Below, piece after piece: positions 33,521 through 45,799 of a DNA stretch of 64,000 nucleotides. Source of the stretch: Chromobotia macracanthus (Eukaryota > Chordata > Actinopteri > Cypriniformes > Botiidae); assembly GCA_036877525.1 (NCBI GenBank), contig JAZGTH010000068.1:434001-498000 (forward strand), given 5' to 3'. The number at the start of each line of letters is the position of its first letter. Position 1 is the first letter of the stretch. A model generated the notes under the pieces. It worked only from the letters and a program-made list of their open reading frames with translations, did no database searches and was not told the DNA's origin. The position numbers and the translations under genes are program-made.

Positions 33521-34886
33521 TATTTATGTTTATGTTTTGAATGTGACAGGTAGTGTTCGAAGTTCATCATTGAACAGGTCCACATATTTAGTGAATATCT
33601 TGTGTGACAAGCTTGTGCATTGCCCAGCCTGTCACTGGCATAGCTCCAAAGTTTATCAAATTACCTGAGAAGTCTGTTTTAAGTTCTTTTCTTTGCATAT
33701 TATTTTCAGCCAAGGGTTACGCAAGACCCCACTATGCCGCATAGGTCATTTGTCTACCCAGGAAAATAAAACCAAAATGAATAAACCAATTGCAATTACA
33801 AAAATATAAAGGACCCATGACATGGCTTCAAAAAAAAATAAAAAACATTCACACAGATATTCCAAAATTATTTTTTTAAAAAGTAAATCTTACACAATGT
33901 ACCAAATAAATACCCACAATTAAAAAAAAACTCAGCAGAAGGGACAACATCATGCAACAAATCAGTGCACAAAATTTCTTAAAGCAAGTGACAAAACAAA
34001 ACAAAAAAAACACTCCCTTCCGTTAAGTTTCAATATTACAACTGATCAGACATGCACAAGTGGACATACACTGCCATTAAGACTTAATATCAAAGGAAAA
34101 AGAAATGTACATATACTCATAAATGAAGAAAAAAACAACATTTAAAAACACCAATCTTTAAAATCATTCACGCTGCTTCAATGAACCACAGACGAGTTAA
34201 CTTGGTATAGCACAAGGCAAACATGTCCAGTACTTTATCACAAATGTATCATACAACTCAATATGGCAGAGCAGTCTTAAAACACAAAATAAATCAGTGG
34301 TTCAAAACAACGACATCCACAATCGTCGGAAACAATCCGCTGTAAAAACGGGACAGTGTATAAAACAGGTGTATAAAACAGCAGCTAGCGGTTTCAGGCC
34401 ACACCTGCTTAGGGAAACTTAAGATATAGTAAGTTTTATGCTATTGTCACTCGCCACCTCACACGCACACTTCCCAGGAAGAGCAAAGAGGGAGAAAAAC
34501 CAATGTCACTGCCCATAACAAATGAACACGCAAAAAGAGAAAATCACCGTATGCTGTTACGACATGCTTTAATCAAGCCACAAAACGCATAGCAATCACT
34601 GAGTTACATATAGCTTCATCCCCTTGCTATAATTTCTGTTTCTAAATACTGATATATAATTGGACAACTTTTTGACAATGTTTAACAATGTTTGCTATGT
34701 TTAAATTGCAAAGTTTCAATTAAGTTTGAGTAACTGTCATTACCCCATGTTGCATATGTCTGCATTGCCATTACTCTTTGCATTAATGTATTTTGATGCA
34801 TTCCTTAGATCATTGTTGCTGCATAGAATAAAACAAAGAACAGATAACAAAGTCCTTGACAGATTGTGCATTATCATTTTAGACAG
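33521..34886. other. Unassigned DNA, no gene
   Basis: A-rich sequence without a recognisable gene or element. Near 34357-34376 'ataaaacaggtgtataaaac' shows a short local duplication. The A/C bias from 33770 to 34200 might reflect an old untranslated or LTR region on the minus strand, but nothing supports a firm call. Confidence 0.35.
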
Positions 34887-35401
34887 TGTAGGAAACTTTT
34901 CCTCGTTGAAGCAGAGACCAGAAGACGTTGGGATATCTTTCAAGCAGAAGTTACTCTTTATTGAGCACTTGCTTGGATGACTCGCTGCAGTCATCCAAGT
35001 CTGACTCTAGCTCAGCACAGTAGAGTTTTATACATTTCAAGTGGGAGGGATACACAGAGGTGAAGACAATCTAAACAAAGCATGCAAATGCAGTACAGGA
35101 ATGAGCCCATTACCAGCATTTCCCCAGCCTTGATCTCTTCAGCATAACAGTGTAATTCAAATGCATAGGTGCTAATCTAATTAGCCTGACATTATTGCCC
35201 ATACCTTTACATTATCATAGAGACAAAGGCACAGCTGTGCCTTGAGCTTAGCATTCACTATTAACAGGAAGTGCAAGACAAAAGTGCAATGTCTCAGACG
35301 TCTGGGCTGCCTGATTTGATCTTCTTAGAATTGTCATCATCTTTACCTCAAAATGTAAAACGCAAAGTACAATATACTTTTTCAGTTTATATACTATTAC
35401 A
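34887..35401 (-). mobile_element. Probable solo LTR
   Basis: Read on the minus strand, 515 bp start TGTAATAGTATATAAAC and end GGAAAAGTTTCCTACA, giving TGTA...TACA termini. Promoter-like 'gtataaaactc' lies upstream of 'gtgctcaataaagagtaac' (AATAAA), followed by a short R/U5-like stretch, the normal LTR order. No internal retroviral sequence follows on either side, and I could not find a convincing target duplication. It would be an older solo LTR of a family different from that at 9767. Confidence 0.6.
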
Positions 35402-36232
35402 TTGAGGACTACACAAAAAGTAAGAAAAGTGCCAATGCAGTATAGCACAATTCAAAAAACAAACATTTTTTTTCTGGTAGAACTGTGCCTACTAAAAGGA
35501 CAAACTTGTTTGATTGCTATCTGGGTGCCTGTACTGGGAACAACAGTCTCTGTGTGCGTTTGTACGTTTGAGGTAGTGTGTGTGATTGTGTGCATATGTC
35601 AATACATCTGTGTTTGTGAAAATGTGTGTAAATCTGTGTGTTTGTGTGTGCATCTGTGTTTGTGAAAATGTGTGTGCGATTGTGTGTATGAACATAAATG
35701 TCAATATATTAAGGCAATTTTTTAAATTGTAAACATCTACAACATTTTACATTCAAAACTTGTTTATTCTGTAAATTATTTTTCTCATACAAACCTTTTA
35801 ACATTTCTTGTATTGGTCTTTTACTATGTATCAGACTGAATTTTCAGGCTGTAGATATTGATATGTGAAAGTGGGTAATGATGTTGAGACTGTGTATATG
35901 GACTTGTGTTTGTGGTTAATAAGGGTGCTGAAGGTCGGGTTACCAATGCGAAGCTGCCTGTGAGGAATGGGAGAGGATATGTCTCAGTCCATCAAAGAGC
36001 TGGCCAATTTCCCTCAATAAATTGTAAAATTAATCTCTCATCATGTTGTCTGTTCTGCTCTTGCTGTTGCAGGATTCTTTACAACTGTGAAGCAACTGTT
36101 TCTAAAGTGTTAGATAAATGGGAGTGGACATTTTCTGTTGCAGTGACAAGGTTTTCAAAGTATCCATTAATATACAAAGCAATTCACAGTGGTTTCTCCA
36201 ATCAAATAAACAAACTACTACTAATTACAACA
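35402..36232. other. Spacer with TG-rich tract
   Basis: No gene. Around 35550-35690 there is an imperfect TG/GTGT-rich stretch (low-complexity; open frames through it on both strands are artefacts). Confidence 0.5.
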
Positions 36233-36345
36233 GATGTCTCTGTAGCTAAACTGATAAAGCATTTTGTTAAGCACCATTAGCAGTGCAGAAGGTTGTGGGG
36301 TTAATTCCCAGGGAACACATACTAATCATGCAGACTCTAATTGCC
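36233..36345 (+). mobile_element. tRNA-derived SINE head
   Basis: The segment has a tRNA-like internal promoter: A box in 'gtagctaaactgataaagc' (from 36242) and B box in 'ggttgtggggttaattcc' (36291-36308), followed by 'cagggaacacat'. This is the layout of a very common teleost SINE in which the B box is followed by 'cccagggaacacac'. It is not a tRNA gene: it has no acceptor-stem pairing and the family is dispersed. The tail normally following is missing here; tail pieces are at 909-958 and 53847-53902. Confidence 0.72.
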
Positions 36346-38165
36346 CTTTAATTCCGTGTGGACCCTAAAAAAGCAATTGCTGGTGGGTGTAAAAAAGAGG
36401 TGAATATCATATTTCCCATATACTTGTATGTTTTCACCACAGCAGTGCAGGGTTCTTTTACATATGAACCCAACTTGTTAACTTTGGTGACTGGATGGGC
36501 TCCAGTATAATCACTCAGAAGGGTCACTATGGTATGGTGGTTTCTCCAAACATAGCTTGTGCGTTGTCAAAAATAGAATAATAGATTCAAACAATAACTA
36601 ATAACCTACACACACAGTCATTTAAATGTTGGTTTATATGTTTAAATGAAATGTGAGAAACATATACAAATTACAACACCTCATGTATAAATATTTATTT
36701 TGATGTTTGTGATTTTGGTTGGAAAATAAGTCTTTGAACAACCAAACATACCATAGAATGTATTTTCATGTAAAGTTATTTAAATTTAAACTTGTTAAAC
36801 AGTACCAATTTTTCTTACCAAACTGGTGGTCCCACGTGTCTTTCGCTTTGTGAAAGGACTGGTCCACCACACCCCAGCTCTATGGTCTTGCTCTATTTTG
36901 TATGATTTCTTGTCTAACATTTTTTAACTGTTTTCAAGCATATACAAAATTAATATTCAACCTAATCACAGTCTGGCTATTTTCAGCTTTTCTGATATAA
37001 TGTTTACTCTCCCTCATGCTCATCAGCAGGGCCATACAGAATATGGACTGGCATTAGCTATTTCTGTGCTGAAGTTTCTGAAAAATCTGTGGAATTCTGT
37101 AGAACAGTCTTAATAGTGTTAAACTGAGCTGTATTCTTTTTAATTTGCATCAAATTAAAAGTTTTAATTGGTTCAGTAGACACATTAAAAGAAAAAAACT
37201 AAGAAAAACTTTTACAGAGCTTATTTCGTCCCATTGTATTATACCGCCTAAAAGTCCACCAAAAGTACTGAAAGGCTAATTAATACTAGTCTCTGTTAAA
37301 TGCATTTAACTGTAAATGACAGCAAGTTCATCCATTGGAAAAACAGAAGGAAACTACAGTGAAACTTTGTGACTGATTGAGTGTTACTAGATTTTAATAC
37401 ACCAAGCTAGTACTACGTTAAATTGAAAAGACAATGTACACGTTAAGACCATATAATTTTGTTTTGAATATAAATTTAGATTATTGAAAATATTGTTTAT
37501 ATTGATATATTATAGCCAATTAAAACATCTAAACAGCATATTTTTACACCATCTCATTTTGGATAACAGCAGCAGCTGATCTAAAGCTCAAAGTGTTAAA
37601 ACACTTTTGTTAAAAAGTGTTAAAACATGTTAAAACATGGCAGTCAGGCCATTTTCTAGTTACAATATTACACAGGAATAAAAACTTTATGACATTTATA
37701 TGTCAGTTATATATCAGTATATAACCTGCCATGTTTCTCTTTTTCAAGAATAAGTGCACCCAATATCACCAACATCATCTTTCCTTTTTGAAAACAACAA
37801 ACTTGTGAGCACTGCTCCAACTGCTAATGAAATTAGGTGATGCTGATCAGCTGGGAAGTATGTTGCATTGCAGGTGCATTCATTCATTCTTAATCAGTGC
37901 CACCTATCGTTCATCAGTTGTGTTGCATTTCATGTGAAGTTTAATTTACTTACTGTGTTATGTTTGGCGTGACTCTTTATGTCACTTTATGACTCTTTAT
38001 GGCAAAACATTTCAAATTTTACATTATAGCTTGAAAAGAAATCATTTTGCCCTGTACATTAAAACACATAATTAAAACACCATATTTTGGTGTATACTAT
38101 TGGCAGGGATGTTTTTTTCCCAGCATTGACTAAGGAGAGAGAAGTCAGAGAGGCCTTTTCAGGCT
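36346..38165. other. Unassigned intron or flank DNA
   Basis: AT-rich and without recognisable genes or elements. A short duplicated phrase 'gactctttatg.cac/ggca' occurs near 37975-38000. Confidence 0.4.
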
Positions 38166-38621
38166 TTAAATGACAGCTGTTTTATTAGAAGAAACATGCC
38201 TGCCCTCATACACTCTCACCATACCTGTATCTTGGTCATTATCACTAGACTTGGTTCTCCCGACCCCTGAATTGGTCTTTGTGACTATAAGTCCTTCTGC
38301 AGACTGAAATACAAGCACACATAAAGTAGTTTCCCTACAGTCTAATTCAGAAAAGCCCTTTGATGTCAGACTGCATAAAGCAAATTGTCTTAGATCGAGA
38401 ACACTACAGAAAATGGGGACAGGAATGTATGACTTTATCAAGTTTTGATATAGACAGCAGTTTTTTGGAGATAAACCCTTTGGCCTCCTAGCCCCAGGCC
38501 CCACCCTTCCAACTTTGCTGGGGAAAGGGGCAGTGCCCATACCGCTACACCCAGATAGCATTACACAAAAAAGCAGTGACCCAAAGACGTAAACAGGAGA
38601 GTGTGGTAGAGAAAGAGACAA
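38166..38621 (-). other. Unidentified 151-codon open frame
   Basis: The longest frame in this neighbourhood, starting MSLSLPHSPVYVFGSLLFCV, which looks like a signal or membrane segment, and ending ...SSNKTAVI. I see no known domain. An AATAAA occurs on the minus strand at the end of the frame (38181-38186) and a pyrimidine-rich tail follows. The sequence is more GC-rich than its surroundings. An LTR-like or other repeat origin is as likely as a gene; no splice or promoter evidence supports expression. Confidence 0.25.
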
Positions 38622-38718
38622 GGTGTATGTGCTAGAATGCCAACCAAGACCATCATTTACAGAGTAAGTACAACAATTCTAAAGATCTGATTCTTTATGT
38701 AATCTTATATTTATATAT

Positions 38719-38721
<3 letters not shown>

Positions 38722-38807
<86 letters not shown>
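38722..38807. repeat. (TA)n microsatellite
   Basis: About 43 uninterrupted TA units flanked by 'tatatagg' and 'cctatgcatatatagg', so the whole tract can fold on itself. Confidence 0.95.
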
Positions 38808-38810
<3 letters not shown>

Positions 38811-39526
38811 ATGCATATATAGGCTAAAGAATCAAACTATTTTAAAGGTCATGGTATATTGATAGAATTCAAATTTTATGACTGTATCATAAACCACAAC
38901 TTTGTTTAAAAATAAATAAAGAACAGTTATTGAGCAGCCCATTTTTCTGCTCTCCAGAGAAAACTATGCAAAATCCAACTTTACTTGTTCATCTTGTTTA
39001 AAGATGAGCCGTAGATGCAGTCAGGTCATATCAGCTAAATTTCTTGTTCAAAATAGGAGATGTATAACAGGAAATAAATGTGAGAAATGGTAGAAATTTC
39101 CAGGCATGACATTCATAGCAACTCTTCTTAGTTGCTGTAAAGACAGTTTACACTTTTTGGGGATGAGTTGTTTTTAATTGAGTTAAAACCGTTTTTAAAC
39201 CCTTTACACAAGCACATGACTACATTATGTCATTGTGTTTGCCTGTTTGTTTTTGCTTTATCTGTGTGTGTGTGTGCTTAGTAGAATAGGTCATTTTCAT
39301 AATGATGTCATCTTCCTTTCTTACGCTACAGATGCTATAGATTTGCATTACTTACTAGTTACTATATCAGGTATCACTAAGTTGATGTTAGTTTATTATT
39401 ATATGGTTGTTCTTTGTTAATTCATGTTCCATCATAATACATCAACTCATGGTAATCTATAGCCCACAGCCTGAAATGAAATTTATACTTTTTTTAATTG
39501 CATTTTTCTGCAATTTTAATGAATTG

Positions 39527-39530
<4 letters not shown>

Positions 39531-39575
<45 letters not shown>
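39531..39575. repeat. Poly-T tract of 45 bases
   Basis: Forty-five consecutive T, followed by a (TA)-rich stretch. It could be the poly(A) tail of a retroposon inserted on the minus strand, but no retroposon body is recognisable on its right side. Confidence 0.9.
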
Positions 39576-39578
<3 letters not shown>

Positions 39579-39645
39579 TATATTTGTATATATATATATA
39601 TTGTAATTAAAACCCCTGTATTTTCTTTCCATGCAAGAACCCAAA

Positions 39646-39960
39646 TATATAATGAATCTGAGTATATGAATCTGAGTATATAAATATAAATCTGCATATA
39701 TAGTTATGAATCCGGAATATATAAATATAAATCTGAATATATAGTTATTAATCTATTATATATTCAGATTCATAATTATATATTCAGATTTATATTTATA
39801 TATTTAGGATTCATGTCTATATATATTAAGATTCATATTTATATGTTTATATTCAGAAGTATATATTTGGATTCATAAGTATATATTCAGATTTGTATTT
39901 ATATGTTTAGGATTTTTAACTATATATTCAGATTTTATATAATACATATATAATATATAG
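39646..39960. repeat. AT-rich repeat cluster forming a long hairpin
   Basis: Variants of a unit like 'aaatctgaatatatagttat' occur several times in direct orientation on the left and in inverted orientation on the right. The best pair of arms is 39706-39748 and 39772-39814 (43 bp, 40 matches) separated by 23 bp. The structure extends further with weaker pairing on both sides. Confidence 0.85.
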
Positions 39961-40927
<967 letters not shown>

Positions 40928-41177
40928 GTATAATTTTTTGCGTCTGTTAACTTTTAATGTCTGTTTTCAGTTTTTCAGTGCCTTGTTGCAGTGTTGTCTT
41001 ACCTGCATCTAATACAAATTTTTTATATTGTAAATATTGCATGAATAAAAATGAAATATAAAATGAATAAAAGATACATTGTGGCACAGAGGTCTTTATA
41101 AAAATCAAAAATGTTTGTTTTTAACTTCCTTCCTTTTAAATTCTGTCCTGCTGTATTGCTTTATTTTTTTCCTTCAG

Positions 41178-41279
41178 GCTGATGCAGCCACCAGTTTCCT
41201 ACGTGCAGCTCGCTCAGGTAATCTGGAAAAGGCTCTAGACCACATTAAGAATGGGATTGATATCAACACAGCCAATCAG
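41178..41279 (+). CDS. ank1: Ankyrin exon encoding the start of the ankyrin-repeat domain
   Basis: A 102-bp exon, phase 0 at both ends, read as ADAATSFLRAARSGNLEKAL and DHIKNGIDINTANQ. It is preceded by a pyrimidine tract and AG (ttttttccttcag) and followed by GTAAGA. Known ankyrins all have such a second exon; the wording 'ADAATSFLRAARSGNL.KALDH' fits ANK1 better than ANK2 ('..ASFLRAARAGNLDKV') or ANK3 ('..ASYLRAARAGHLEKAL'). Ankyrins link membrane proteins such as anion exchangers to the spectrin skeleton. The exon encoding the N-terminal Met was not found; it must lie further upstream or outside. Which teleost duplicate (a or b) cannot be told. Confidence 0.93.
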
Positions 41280-42464
41280 GTAAGACTGCCTCCATATTTA
41301 ATCATGTCCTTTTAGAACATGAAACATACATACACAACATTTTAAAACAAACATAAAATGGCTTGATTTTTACTGTCAAAGTCACCATAGTCCAATGAAC
41401 TCCTGACCTTTACTTATGGTCAACATCCTCCTGTTCATGCTAAGAGTTGAATAGAGGAACAGTAACAGTTGAAAGTTAGTCTGGAAGGTGGCCAACTCAT
41501 ACAGGATATAAATGAACAATATTTAGCAAGCACAAACTAAACACATATGCTTGCAATTAATACTTGCTTTAACCCCCAATGCTATTTTTCTTCTGTTGAC
41601 TAAATTTATGTATGTAACTTTAAACCTACATGTAAATAATAAAGTGCTTCACAGTTATTTTGTAGTTACTCTGACTTTGTTCTGTGGTATCTCGCACCAA
41701 GACTTTAATAACAGGGCCAGAAGTTCTCGAAATTCTGGCCAGCACCCCCGCACTCTGAAAATGTGCCAGACAGTTGTACCAACAAGTTCAGAGAGCGAGA
41801 CTGGCGAATCATGGAGAAGTCACCAGCACCAGCCTGACCTGCTGCCGCATATGCCCATATGTTACTGGGCTGTGATGTGATACAAAGCGGGCCAGTTGGC
41901 AGAGTCAGAGTCTGTAGGGATGATGTCCTGCCTGTTGAAAGACAGCCTGCAAGTATCTAATCAGTGGGAGGCATCTCTGCATACCTGTGCTCTCTCCAAC
42001 TGCAAGGGACTTGAGCCATGAGGTGCACATGCCTGACTCCCATCCCTTGAGAAAAGAGCTAGGTGGGAGCAGAGCTTTCTTATGTGAAACATTTACAATG
42101 AGCACAAACAGTTCCCTCAAGGCCCAATCAAACATGCTCACAAATAGCACACAAATAATAATATTTACCAGAGACTTTATTTTTTATTATTTGAATATTT
42201 GCAATTTGTTCTTTCACATAGAAAAACAGGAATAACTTTCTTTCCCCTTCCTCAACAGAATCTTAGACAAAAAAGTCACTATAAAAAAGTCACCAAACTT
42301 TAAATTGCTTCTTTCAAAATCTTTCTAATGCCACTAAACAAACAACAAACAAGTGATACAAACAGTGAAATGGTGATGTAAAGGTAACATCCCAGTTATG
42401 TTTCCTTGTATCCCATCCCTCATGACTATGTTAGTTATTGGTAATCTATACTGTAAAACATACA
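41280..42464 (+). other. Ankyrin intron start, unassigned
   Basis: Intron sequence downstream of the 41279 donor. A GC-richer stretch at about 41690-42110 has open frames on both strands but no motif I recognise; it may be an old repeat. Confidence 0.4.
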
Positions 42465-42725
42465 TTCAATAACCACTTTATTATATACAGCTATATGCCT
42501 GTTTGTTAATGCAAATATATATAAAGTTAATCATCTAAGTGCATTAAAAAACAATAACATAGTTAAGTTGTTTAGTTTCTTTTCCACCCAAACATCAAAA
42601 TGGTTAGGAAAATGCAAAAGTGATTTGGATTGTGATTAATATATTGATGGTTGACTGTCTATGATTGTTGGTGCCAGACAGAGTGGTTTTATCCCAGAAA
42701 CTGCTACTGTCTTGTAATTTGTATG
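42465..42725 (+). mobile_element. Tc1-like element, left half
   Basis: Begins with the terminal sequence 'caataaccactttattata' and continues 'tgcctgtttgttaatgcaaatat' and 'attgttggtgccagacagagtgg...cagaaactgct'. These match, as I remember it, the 5' third of a common teleost Tc1 family whose transposase gene lies to the right. The remaining two thirds of the same family occur, in the same orientation, at 53190-54255. Confidence 0.7.
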
Positions 42726-43130
42726 CACAACTGTATCTATAGTAGGGGTGTGAAGCAAAGCCAGTTCACTGTAAAACATTTTAAGTTGGTTAAACTTAGG
42801 TTTTATGGCAGCAGCTGATCTTTCATTTCTAAGAAAATTAAACTTAAGGATTTGCTTTGTTTCAACAAGATTTGTTTTACATAAACAACTTCATATGTTA
42901 TTAAAATAACTAATTTTACATGGTTTATCTCAATAGTCGGCCAACATACACCATGTACAAGAACAATTCATAACGTATTTCTGTCTCTGCATTTTTTTTA
43001 ACAATATTTTGTTTATACTGCCTGTCACATACTTTAACACATAAGGTGTGCTTGATATAAACACATTAACATAACTTTTTGACCTCTGAATGGTTTACCA
43101 AGTATTAAACTGTTTCTACAAGCCAAATAT
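42726..43130. other. Intron DNA, nothing identified
   Basis: AT-rich intron sequence with no supported feature. Confidence 0.4.
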
Positions 43131-44430
43131 AATTTAGCTGCCAACAATCATGACGCCCTCAAGCACTATGGTGCCATTACCACACAGGGCTTCTCAGAAA
43201 ATGATGCACAGTTATCACATGCATTTGCCTCTGAAAATAATTGTGGACTATTATAAAGTCTGTTCTATATCTTTTACAAGTGATACACTTTCTGCTGCAA
43301 GCTGGTGGAGCTATAATTGCAACTCACAACAACCACAACACTGTGATCAGCCAACAACACCAAACATACTTCCTAAGTTTGATGTAAATCACTCAATGCA
43401 TTCAGAAGATATGAGACACTTCCTGTTTTCATTTTTTGCTATAATTTATTGTCTTGCCATGGCAGCACCATTCGCGATATGAACAATTTTCAGTATCTCT
43501 TTGTTTCTGTCACAAAGGCTGAAGTGACTTTAAATTCAAGAGGAGTGACACATCCTTCTGTCATTTGGTGGTGCTGTGACTGTGACTCACAATAGCACCT
43601 CAATGTCATCAGACCCTAGGGCTAAACATACAGCTCAGGTTTGAATGAAATCACTCAATGCACGCAGAAGATGAGACACTTTCTGTTTCCATTTTTTGCC
43701 ATAAATTTATTGCCTCACCATGGCAACACCGTTCCAGATCTCAAAAATCCCTTCACAATTTAGCATCTATAATATCTTGGCACAATATTTGCCAAAATTT
43801 GTGACAATCCCATAAATTCCCTAGGAGGAGTGTTTAAAAATCTATGCCTAACGGCTGACCACTATGGTGTGCGCCAAATTTCATGCCATTTCAAGTATGT
43901 TAAGTGCCTAAATCTGAATGTGGTTTTAAAGTTTGACATGTTATCATGGCAACAATTTTTGGCATCTCAAAAATCCTTTTAGAGCTTTAATTGCAATTTT
44001 GACTCTTCAGTGCCATGGCATGATGCTCACCAAGTTGGGTGACAATCACAGGAAATCCCTAGGAGGAGTATTTAAAAGCTCATGGCATGCGCTTTTCATA
44101 AAACTTAAAATGAGCTTCCTGTTGGGTGGAGCTAAGGGGTATCTGAGCAAATGTTGTTGACAAGACGATACACGTTTGACAAGACACCACGTTTTGTACA
44201 GATGCATGCATGTACGGTATGTGCACCATCTTTTGTGTCCTGTACCAGGGGACGCTACCGAGCCCATGTGCAAAGCTCTCAGCTGGGCCTAATGGCCAAC
44301 GACTGTGACGTGTGTGTCAAGTTTCAAGAGTTTTTAAGCATGTTAAAGAATATTAAAAAAATAAATAAAATAATTCTAAGGAAAACAATAGGGCACTTTC
44401 AGTGCTTGGTCCCTAAAGACGTGTAATGTT
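43131..44430. repeat. Dispersed non-coding repeat with internal duplication
   Basis: Phrases such as 'ggtggtgctgtga', 'gtttgaatgaaatcactcaatgcacgcagaagat', 'catggcaacaccgtt', 'aaatccctaggaggag' and 'gagcttcctgttgggtggag' are typical of a large family of teleost non-autonomous elements. Two diverged units sit in tandem (about 43290-43480 and 43560-43740). The end near 44370-44420 ('ataattctaaggaaaacaatagggc') is also typical. Related pieces are at 52565-52960 and 58030-59560. Confidence 0.6.
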
Positions 44431-44480
44431 TCTGCTTCTAATGAAAGCTCAACTGTGCAAAATGACAGTTTCATCCAAAA

Positions 44481-45092
44481 TGTTATGACCTGCGTTTCTT
44501 GCATTCGCTGTGTTTTCTTTTTCCTCCCTCATGTTCTGTCTGACTTCTGATAGATTGACCAATGATGGTATGTACTATCAACATTGGCAGTTCAGACTAG
44601 GTGTGATCTTTATAAAAATGCTATCGGCATTCAACATGGAGCCCATTGTTGGTTCAATTGTTTTTGGGTTGAGAGCTCCTGTATCCCTTCTCCGATTGAT
44701 GATCAAATTTGTTAATATCAAGTGAAAGTGTATTGATTGTAAAACCTGGTAATTCATTAATCTTTAATGTAATGTTTTAATAACATGGAGCTTAGCGGTA
44801 TACTGCCTATTTATTTTGGTAATTTTGGTCCTTTGTTTTTTTTTTGTTAGGGAGTCAGAGAAGATATTTAGTTAGGTTATTTAATTTCCTCTTTTACTTT
44901 TTTACATTCATTTTGTTTGTTATTTTGGCCCTGAAGAGATGCTCTCTATTTCTCTATTTCATCAAATAAATAAATCAAATCATTTTTCTTTAGATAATTT
45001 CATGTAATTGTTTGATTATCGCCCGGAGTGATTGGTAACTATTATGCCCTATTTATAATTTTTCGAGTTCCTCTTAGATGTGGGGTGTAATA
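44481..45092 (+). mobile_element. 5' LTR of the gypsy-like element
   Basis: Starts TGTTATGACCTG; the end 'ggggtgtaata' is followed after two bases by the primer-binding site. The usual CA end appears mutated to TA. A promoter-like 'gatctttataaaaatgct' lies near 44608 and an AATAAA occurs within 'tcaaataaataaatc' near 44960. No second LTR is available for comparison, so the left edge is provisional. Confidence 0.6.
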
Positions 45093-45094
45093 AT

Positions 45095-45106
45095 TGGGGG
45101 CTTGTT
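45095..45106 (+). promoter_or_regulatory. Primer-binding site, tRNA-Pro type (degenerate)
   Basis: The sequence 'tgggggcttgtt' directly follows the LTR end. It matches the retroviral tRNA-Pro primer-binding site (tgggggctcgtccggg) over its first eight bases and then diverges. Position two bases after the LTR is as expected. Confidence 0.6.
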
Positions 45107-45504
45107 TAATTCTTTTTCTGATTTGGAAATTCATTCTGTGCAAAGTGGTGGGGAAGTGGTAGGCTGGTACATGTGAAATTTAGTATAGAAGCGCTTACAC
45201 AGGCTCGGCAAGCTGGCAATCATTCAGTAGGTTCAGTTAAAACTGAAATTGCTGCACCTTCTTCCAATGATGATACTACTCCTTGCACCTTTGTCTGGGA
45301 CCCCTAGTAATTCTGATGATTTTTATGTTAGTCGTCATCTTACCCTTGTGCCCGCATTTAGGGATAAAGACATGGACTCGTATTTTATGACTCGTACGTC
45401 ATAAAACATTCTGCTGTGTTTTCAGAAAAGAGTATTTGACTTTGAATTACACTTTGAAATCGCCTAAGCCAGTAATACTCATAAAGAAATAAATAAAATA
45501 TACA

Positions 45505-45660
45505 AAGTACTTTGTACAGTTGGCAGTGCGTGACAAACTGCCTGTGAGTGGTCTTGCAGTAATTGTAGGTAATGATTTAGCTGGGGAAAAGGTGCTCCCA
45601 TTTCCTGAGGTCATTGAAAATCCTGTGTATGATTCTGGTGAGTTAGCATCAGAATTTCTC
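45505..45660 (+). pseudogene. Gypsy-like aspartic protease remnant
   Basis: One + strand frame reads VRDKLPVSGLAVIVGNDLAG followed by EKVLPFPEVIENP. The 'LPV.G....LGNDLAGGKV' block is the C-terminal part of the retropepsin in this retrotransposon lineage. The upstream catalytic D-T/S-G is not legible. Confidence 0.65.
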
Positions 45661-45799
45661 TCAGTCTTTACTATGCATGTATTACTATGCATGTAGCATG
45701 TAGTTACTATGCATATACTTAAGCACATACATTTGGAATGATTCCACTGATTTTTCAGATACCTTTCTGGCAACCAAGAATAAAACGCTGGAGTGGCGC

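Noticed and set aside
35492..35704. Thr/His-rich frame and its opposite-strand counterpart
   Set aside because: Both read through a GTGT-rich low-complexity stretch; no gene evidence.
36233..36345. Possible tRNA gene
   Set aside because: A and B boxes are present, but there is no acceptor stem or clover-leaf pairing, and the sequence matches a known SINE head.
39407..39697. Overlapping open frames on both strands with long Phe or Lys runs
   Set aside because: They are translations of the T45 tract and neighbouring TA repeats.
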